From: an uncultured Eubacterium sp. | Lineage (GTDB): Bacteria; Bacillota; Clostridia; Peptostreptococcales; Anaerovoracaceae | DNA: 17,422 bases | Assembly (NCBI GenBank): GCA_937966095.1 | Contig: CALCKF010000049.1 | Span: 1-17,422 of the forward strand | Direction: 5' to 3' | Shown: positions 13,312 through 17,422 of the stretch, one piece after another | Layout of the letters: each line of letters opens with the position of its first letter | Position numbering within the stretch: position 1 is the stretch's first letter | Notes under the pieces: model-generated | Database searches by the model: none | What the model saw: only the letters and a program-made list of their open reading frames with translations | What the model was told of the DNA's origin: nothing | Position numbers and translations under genes: made by a program

Positions 13312-14283
13312 TCATAGTTGTTCTGATGATATGAGTATATCCTTTATCTTGGAGAACTGAGCCGGCATAGGTGAAACCACCGTTTTGCCCCTTAGTTCTT
13401 TAAGTTCTTCTATAGAATCTGAAAATTTCAGCTTGAAAGCATGCAGGAGCTGTGTCGTGACTCCGTAGTCTCTGAGGTTTTCATTTATATCTTTTCTCCC
13501 GTATTTCGAATCCCCTGCAAGAGGAAAACCGGCATTGGCAAGATGTGTCCGTATCTGGTGAGTGCGCCCGGTGAATATCCTGACTTCCACAAGTGAAAAT
13601 TCTTTCCCTGAAGTCACAGGCCTCACATACGTGAATGCTTCCTTTCCTCTGCCGCTTACACTTATCTCTGAGATGTTTCTCCTGTGATCTCTTTCCAACC
13701 TTTCGTCAAGAAACAGCTCTTGCGTGAGACATCCGCATACTATTGTCATATAATATTTTTCTATACTGCTGTGCTCCCTTACAGCCCTTGTAAGTACCCT
13801 TAGTGCTCCCGCATTTTTCCCGAAAATAACAAGACCCGTAGTGTTTCTGTCCAGCCTGTTGACCGGTGATGGGGAAAAAGTCTTTTCTCTTGATGGGTCA
13901 TATTCTCCTCTATCCTGCAGATATCCACATACCTGGTTTACAAGAGTATTCTTCTTTTCAAAAGAATCTCCATGAGTGAGAAGTCCCCATGGTTTATCTA
14001 CGATCAGCACATCTTGGTCTTCATATATCACTTTGAACTGTTTTCTGGACGTTTTCCTTCTGTTATCATAAGAAAGCCGATATAATTCTTCCTCGCTGAT
14101 GAATACCGTGAGCTGATCACCGGAATGCAGCATCGCATCTTCTTTTGCCCTTTTTCCGTTCAGCTTGATATCCTTTCTTATCATTCTGTATATGAGACTA
14201 AGGGAAGCCTGTTTTAGATATTTACGCAGGAATCTGTCAAGTCTCTGCTCAGCTTCATTTTCAGTTATAGTTATTTTCACCAT
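13312..14283 (-). CDS. RluA-family 23S rRNA pseudouridine synthase
   Basis: 323 residues. An S4 RNA-binding domain (about 1-62, QRLDRFLRKYL and IKLNGKRA) precedes the RluA catalytic domain. The catalytic aspartate is Asp145 in VNRLDRNTTGLVIF. Other family boxes are DVLIVDKPWGLLTHGD (91-106), FTGRTHQIRTHLANAGFPLAGDSKYG and LLHAFKLKF. It isomerises uridines in large-subunit rRNA; RluC- or RluD-like specificity cannot be decided from the sequence alone. The start is ATG followed by GTG, with no ribosome site, and a promoter -10 box ends seven bases before it, so the mRNA is probably leaderless. Its stop overlaps a possible start of the first signal peptidase homologue, so it heads that operon. 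Confidence 0.92.
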   Translation of the reverse strand: MVKITITENEAEQRLDRFLRKYLKQASLSLIYRMIRKDIKLNGKRAKEDAMLHSGDQLTVFISEEELYRLSYDNRRKTSRKQFKVIYEDQDVLIVDKPWGLLTHGDSFEKKNTLVNQVCGYLQDRGEYDPSREKTFSPSPVNRLDRNTTGLVIFGKNAGALRVLTRAVREHSSIEKYYMTIVCGCLTQELFLDERLERDHRRNISEISVSGRGKEAFTYVRPVTSGKEFSLVEVRIFTGRTHQIRTHLANAGFPLAGDSKYGRKDINENLRDYGVTTQLLHAFKLKFSDSIEELKELRGKTVVSPMPAQFSKIKDILISSEQL

Positions 14284-14290
14284 AAATATG

Positions 14291-14320
14291 ATTATACAAC
14301 AAACTATAACGTAAATACAA
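14291..14320 (-). promoter_or_regulatory. Promoter of the rluA-signal peptidase-smpB-ssrA unit
   Basis: On the minus strand TTGTAT (14315-14320) and a perfect TATAAT (14291-14296) are 18 bases apart. Seven bases separate TATAAT from the ATG at 14283, so transcription should start at or next to the start codon. Confidence 0.7.
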
Positions 14321-14362
14321 TTTATTGTGAAGAAATTTTCATTTAAAACTATTCTTTTGGAT

Positions 14363-14391
14363 TTGAGAAAAACACCGAAATATGTTAAAGT
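14363..14391 (+). promoter_or_regulatory. Promoter of the MltG-like/fba unit
   Basis: TTGAGA (14363-14368) and TAAAGT (14386-14391) are separated by 17 bases and lie about 40 bases before the start at 14431. It is divergent from the rluA promoter. Confidence 0.6.
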
Positions 14392-14430
14392 ATGTATGTG
14401 TATGACAAATACATAAAAAAGGAGTATATA

Positions 14431-14817
14431 ATGAACAGATTAAAGGACTTTTTTTATAATAAGAATGATATAATATTAGTATTGATAATACTTGCCGTTG
14501 CCGCATTCATAATATATTCACGAATAGTAGCGATAATGGATTATCCGGAACAGCTTGCAGAAAAATCAGCTGCAACCGCCACAGAAGAAACCGTATCTGA
14601 CGAATCCAGCTCATCTGTCACATCTGTAACTATCGAAGATACGGACACAGCTGCAACTATTTCTGAAAAGCTTTATAAAGCCGGACTCATATCATCTTCT
14701 TCAGATCTTCAATCATATATAAGCAGTTCAGAAGATAAAATTACTTTCAAAAGCGGAACATTTCAGATACCAAACGGTTCTTCTCAGGAAGAAATATTAG
14801 ATATTATCACTGATTAA
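14431..14817 (+). CDS. Membrane-anchored MltG/YceG-like LysM domain, no catalytic domain
   Basis: 128 residues: a short basic N-terminus, one membrane helix (13-30), a Ser/Thr/Glu-rich external linker (45-66), and a domain (67-128). That domain reads like the LysM-like part of MltG lytic transglycosylases: IEDTDTAATISEKLYKAGLI, SYISSSEDKITFKSGTF and IPNGSSQEEILDIIT. Full MltG is over 330 residues and carries a catalytic Glu domain after this. Here the protein stops, so lytic activity is not expected. The start at 14431 has AAAGGAG at good spacing; an earlier ATG at 14392 has none. Twenty-one bases separate it from the aldolase gene. A role in peptidoglycan binding is by family only. Confidence 0.8.
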   Translation: MNRLKDFFYNKNDIILVLIILAVAAFIIYSRIVAIMDYPEQLAEKSAATATEETVSDESSSSVTSVTIEDTDTAATISEKLYKAGLISSSSDLQSYISSSEDKITFKSGTFQIPNGSSQEEILDIITD

Positions 14818-14838
14818 ACTATTTACAAGGAGGCTGTC

Positions 14839-15768
14839 ATGGCTTTAGTTACCACAAAAGACATGTTTGAAAAAGCTCTGAAAAGCGATTATGCAGTAGG
14901 AGCGTTCAATGTCAACAATATGGAGATCATCCAGGGAATAGTAGAAGCTGCAAAGGAAGAAAACGCACCGCTTATCCTGCAGGTATCCGCAGGTGCAAGG
15001 AAATATGCAAAACCAGCTTATCTCCTGAAGCTTGTAGAAGCTGCTATCCTTGACACCGGTCTTGATATAGCACTTCACCTGGATCATGGTGAAGACTTTG
15101 ATATCTGCAAAAAATGCGTGGATGACGGATTCACATCTGTAATGATAGACGGTTCAAAACACCCCCTCGAAGAAAACATAAGACTTACAAAACAAGTCGT
15201 GGAGTATGCCCACAGCAAGGGAGTAAGTGTAGAAGCCGAGCTTGGCAAACTGGCAGGTATAGAGGATAACATAAACGTAGATGCAAGAAATGCAACGTTT
15301 ACAGTTCCTGAAGAAGCAGCGGAATTCGTGGAAAAAACAGGGGTGGACTCACTGGCTGTTGCTATAGGTACCAGCCATGGTGCTTACAAATTCAAAGGCA
15401 AACCTTATCTTGATTTTGAAAGACTGCAGGAAATCCACCGTCTTATACCTGACACTCCGCTGGTGCTCCACGGAGCTTCCACTGTACTTCCTGAATTTGT
15501 ATCCAAGTGCAATCAATATGGAGGCAATATCCCTGGCGCCCAAGGCGTTCCTGAAGAGATGATCCGGACTGCTGCAAAACATGGTGTATGCAAGGTAAAC
15601 ATAGACACTGATCTCAGACTTGCAATGACTGCTGAAATAAGAAAGCATTTCGTAGAACATCCTGAGGACTTCGATCCAAGGAAATATCTGGGGCCTGCAC
15701 GTGACGCTATTAAAAGAATGGTACAGCATAAGATAAAAGACGTTCTCAATGCTTCCGGTAAAAAATAA
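14839..15768 (+). CDS. fba: Fructose-bisphosphate aldolase, class II
   Basis: 309 residues. Class II signatures are GAFNVNNMEIIQGIVEAA (21-38), ALHLDHGEDF (78-87) with catalytic Asp82 and zinc ligand His83, VEAELGKLAG, AIGTSHGAYK with a further zinc His, LVLHGAS with another, and CKVNIDTDLR for phosphate binding. It cleaves fructose 1,6-bisphosphate to glyceraldehyde 3-phosphate and dihydroxyacetone phosphate in glycolysis and works in reverse in gluconeogenesis. An AAGGAGG site lies seven bases before the ATG. It is second in a two-gene unit and ends at a strong terminator. Related tagatose-bisphosphate aldolases share the fold, but length and motifs favour Fba. Confidence 0.95.
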   Translation: MALVTTKDMFEKALKSDYAVGAFNVNNMEIIQGIVEAAKEENAPLILQVSAGARKYAKPAYLLKLVEAAILDTGLDIALHLDHGEDFDICKKCVDDGFTSVMIDGSKHPLEENIRLTKQVVEYAHSKGVSVEAELGKLAGIEDNINVDARNATFTVPEEAAEFVEKTGVDSLAVAIGTSHGAYKFKGKPYLDFERLQEIHRLIPDTPLVLHGASTVLPEFVSKCNQYGGNIPGAQGVPEEMIRTAAKHGVCKVNIDTDLRLAMTAEIRKHFVEHPEDFDPRKYLGPARDAIKRMVQHKIKDVLNASGKK

Positions 15769-15778
15769 AACAGAAAGA

Positions 15779-15811
15779 AATATGTACCGTAACAAACGGT
15801 ACATATTTTTT
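15779..15811. terminator. Terminator between fba and ktrA
   Basis: A perfect 12-base stem (15779-15790 with 15796-15807) with a five-base loop is followed by Ts to 15811 on plus. A-rich sequence on the other side gives a T-run on minus, so it can serve both convergent genes. Confidence 0.9.
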
Positions 15812-15812
15812 A

Positions 15813-16493
15813 TCAGTTATCTTCTATCCACTCCTCAAGTTTTCTAAGTTTCTCCCTGCGCCCGATCACATAGATTATATCACCCTCCTCGAATACATGA
15901 GAGGAAGAAAAGTTTTCATCGATATTCCCTTCTCTTTCTATAGCAATGATCCTGACACCAAATTTTTTATCCATATCGAAGCCCATTACAGTCTCATCCT
16001 CCATCTCGTACGGAACTGTAAATTTAGATATGCTTACATCTTTATTCAGTTTTGTAAGATCCAGTATATTGGAAGCTTCAAGCCTGTTTGCAAGCCTGAC
16101 AGCCATATCGCTCTCAGGATACACTACATCAGCACCAAGCTTTTTCAAAATCTGCCCGTGCTCCTCGCTGCTTGCCCGTGCTATTACCTTAGGTATTCCC
16201 ATACCTACAAGATGCAATGTAGTGAGTATAGAGCTGTCCAGCTGATCTCCTATACAAACGATGGCCACATCGCAATTCTGTATTCCTGTTTCAAGAAGAG
16301 AATTTCTGTCAAGCGTTTTTATCTCGATCGCATCTTCAATGTATTCTCTTATTTCACGCACCGTTTCCTCGTCTTTCTCGAGCACCATGATATCCGCATC
16401 AAGTTCTGCCAGTTTTCTGGCAAGTGCGTATCCGAAACGTCCGAGACCTACTATCCCATATGACGGTTTTTCTCTTTTATGTTTGCTGAACAT
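15813..16493 (-). CDS. ktrA: KtrA/TrkA-type regulatory subunit of potassium uptake
   Basis: 226 residues. An RCK_N domain with a Rossmann fold (YGIVGLGRFGYALA, about 12-25) has an acidic end of strand two (VLEKD) that selects a nicotinamide or adenine nucleotide. An RCK_C domain covers about 135-220 (GFDMDKKFGVRIIAIER, EGDIIYVIGRREKL). KtrA rings on the membrane gate the KtrB channel according to ATP/ADP and, at the C-domain, often cyclic di-AMP. Two ATGs are in frame, at 16496 and 16493; GGAGG is seven bases from 16493. It follows the ktrB-like gene with a 16-base gap, so the two form an operon. Confidence 0.92.
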   Translation of the reverse strand: MFSKHKREKPSYGIVGLGRFGYALARKLAELDADIMVLEKDEETVREIREYIEDAIEIKTLDRNSLLETGIQNCDVAIVCIGDQLDSSILTTLHLVGMGIPKVIARASSEEHGQILKKLGADVVYPESDMAVRLANRLEASNILDLTKLNKDVSISKFTVPYEMEDETVMGFDMDKKFGVRIIAIEREGNIDENFSSSHVFEEGDIIYVIGRREKLRKLEEWIEDN

Positions 16494-16509
16494 CATCTCA
16501 CCTCCATGA

Positions 16510-17412
16510 TCATCCTATAGAAATATTGCCCTCAGGATAGCTCGTCCTTTCTCCCTTTGTAAAATACCATAATGTCGCTATTGTCAAAGGACCCAGTCTT
16601 CCTATATACATTATGATGATTGAAAGAAGCTTGCTTCCGGCACCGAGCTCAGGAGTTATACCTGTAGACAGCCCCACAGTTCCGAAAGCGCTTGTTATTT
16701 CAAAAAATGCATCTATAAAATCGATCCCCGGCTCCATCATCACCATGACATATGTCCCTGCGAAAACCACTCCCAATGCTATCAGCGTTATTGTTGCGGC
16801 TTTATGGAAGGCATCTCTTGGCACTGAATATCTGAAAGCTTCTTCCATTTTATTGGTTGCGGAGGCCTTTATCCCCAGCATCAGCACAAAAACTGTACTG
16901 GTTTTTATTCCACCTCCGGTAGATCCAGGCGATGCTCCTATAAACATAAGCATCATAATCAAAAACAGTCCCGCATTAGTAAACTCACCAAGCTGATACG
17001 TTGAAAAACCAGCTGTCCTGGCAGAGACACTGTGAAAAAATGCTCCAAGCCATGTAATATCCTCAGTGATCTTAAGAAGTATCATGCCTGCTGTTATCAG
17101 CAGCAGGCTGACCGATATTACAGCTTTAGTATGCATTGAAAATCTTCTCCATCTGAAACGCTTCTCAAGTATTTCTCTTATAACAAGAAATCCTATACCG
17201 CCGAAAAAGATCAGTATACAAGTCACTATATTAAGCATGACGTTATCTTTATACGCAGTCAGCCCCTGAAAATTCCCAAGGATATCGAATCCGGAATTAT
17301 TGAAAGCCGCCACTGAATGAAACAGGCTTATCCCCGCAGCCCGCGCAGGATCATGATCCTGTATAAATACAGTAACAGTATCACCGACAATGGTGCCCAA
17401 AGATTCTGCCAG
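16510..17412 (-). CDS. ktrB: KtrB/TrkH-type potassium transporter subunit, 5' end missing, in-frame TGA near the edge
   Basis: About 300 C-terminal residues of the channel-like subunit. Three of the four pore loops are visible: FNNSGFD, SARTAGFST and FGTVGLSTG, with membrane helices between and IGRLGPLT near the end. The first loop and about 150 residues should lie upstream, partly beyond 17422. Family-like residues continue through the TTG at 17400 into LAESLGT (compare E-x-[IL]-G in KtrB), so TTG is not a convincing start. A TGA at 17413-17415 then interrupts the frame. This is either a real nonsense change or frameshift, or a sequencing error. KtrB transports potassium and often sodium across the cytoplasmic membrane with KtrA. 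Confidence 0.85.
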   Translation of the reverse strand: MAESLGTIVGDTVTVFIQDHDPARAAGISLFHSVAAFNNSGFDILGNFQGLTAYKDNVMLNIVTCILIFFGGIGFLVIREILEKRFRWRRFSMHTKAVISVSLLLITAGMILLKITEDITWLGAFFHSVSARTAGFSTYQLGEFTNAGLFLIMMLMFIGASPGSTGGGIKTSTVFVLMLGIKASATNKMEEAFRYSVPRDAFHKAATITLIALGVVFAGTYVMVMMEPGIDFIDAFFEITSAFGTVGLSTGITPELGAGSKLLSIIIMYIGRLGPLTIATLWYFTKGERTSYPEGNISIG

Positions 17413-17422
17413 TCAAAAAGAG

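Overview
The window looks like a chromosomal segment of an anaerobic, low-to-moderate GC (about 40% by eye) member of the Bacillota, most likely class Clostridia. The reasons are strong AGGAGG-type ribosome binding sites, a KtrA/KtrB potassium system, a CBS-domain family II pyrophosphatase, class II aldolase, a cysteine desulfidase of the UPF0597 family and a BclA-like collagen protein. I cannot name the genus from sequence alone. No insertion sequence, prophage, CRISPR array or tRNA was seen. The only stable RNA gene is a tmRNA.

Layout. 1-950 (minus): a DUF554 membrane protein cut by the window edge and a DUF6512-like membrane protein. 1120-2983 (plus): a zinc-ribbon membrane protein with two Ltp repeats, then glycerol dehydrogenase, ending in a bidirectional terminator. 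3018-5853 (minus): a probable cysteine-handling operon of an ATC-hydrolase-family protein, an L-cysteine desulfidase and a MerR regulator fused to a methyltransferase. Its promoter carries a perfect MerR-style dyad. 5955-8432 (minus): a polytopic membrane protein and CBS-pyrophosphatase. 8686-9774 (minus): a collagen-like protein with a beta-helix head, preceded by a possible sporulation-sigma promoter. 10120-10302 (minus): a small membrane protein.

14283 down to 10472 (minus) is one tightly packed transcription unit: an RluA-type pseudouridine synthase, three tandem signal peptidase I homologues, SmpB, a coiled-coil protein, tmRNA and a terminator. Only the middle signal peptidase keeps the Ser/Lys catalytic dyad. 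The first has Ala/Ala and the third Gly/Arg at these positions, so two of the three look like pseudoenzymes flanking an active protease. This is the most unusual signal in the window.

14431-15768 (plus): a stand-alone MltG/YceG-like LysM membrane protein followed by fructose-bisphosphate aldolase. 15813-17422 (minus): KtrA, and a KtrB that is cut by the window edge and appears to contain an in-frame TGA near the edge.

The clearest functional units are the cysteine operon with a built-in regulator, the trans-translation pair smpB/ssrA embedded in a signal-peptidase operon, and the Ktr potassium uptake pair.
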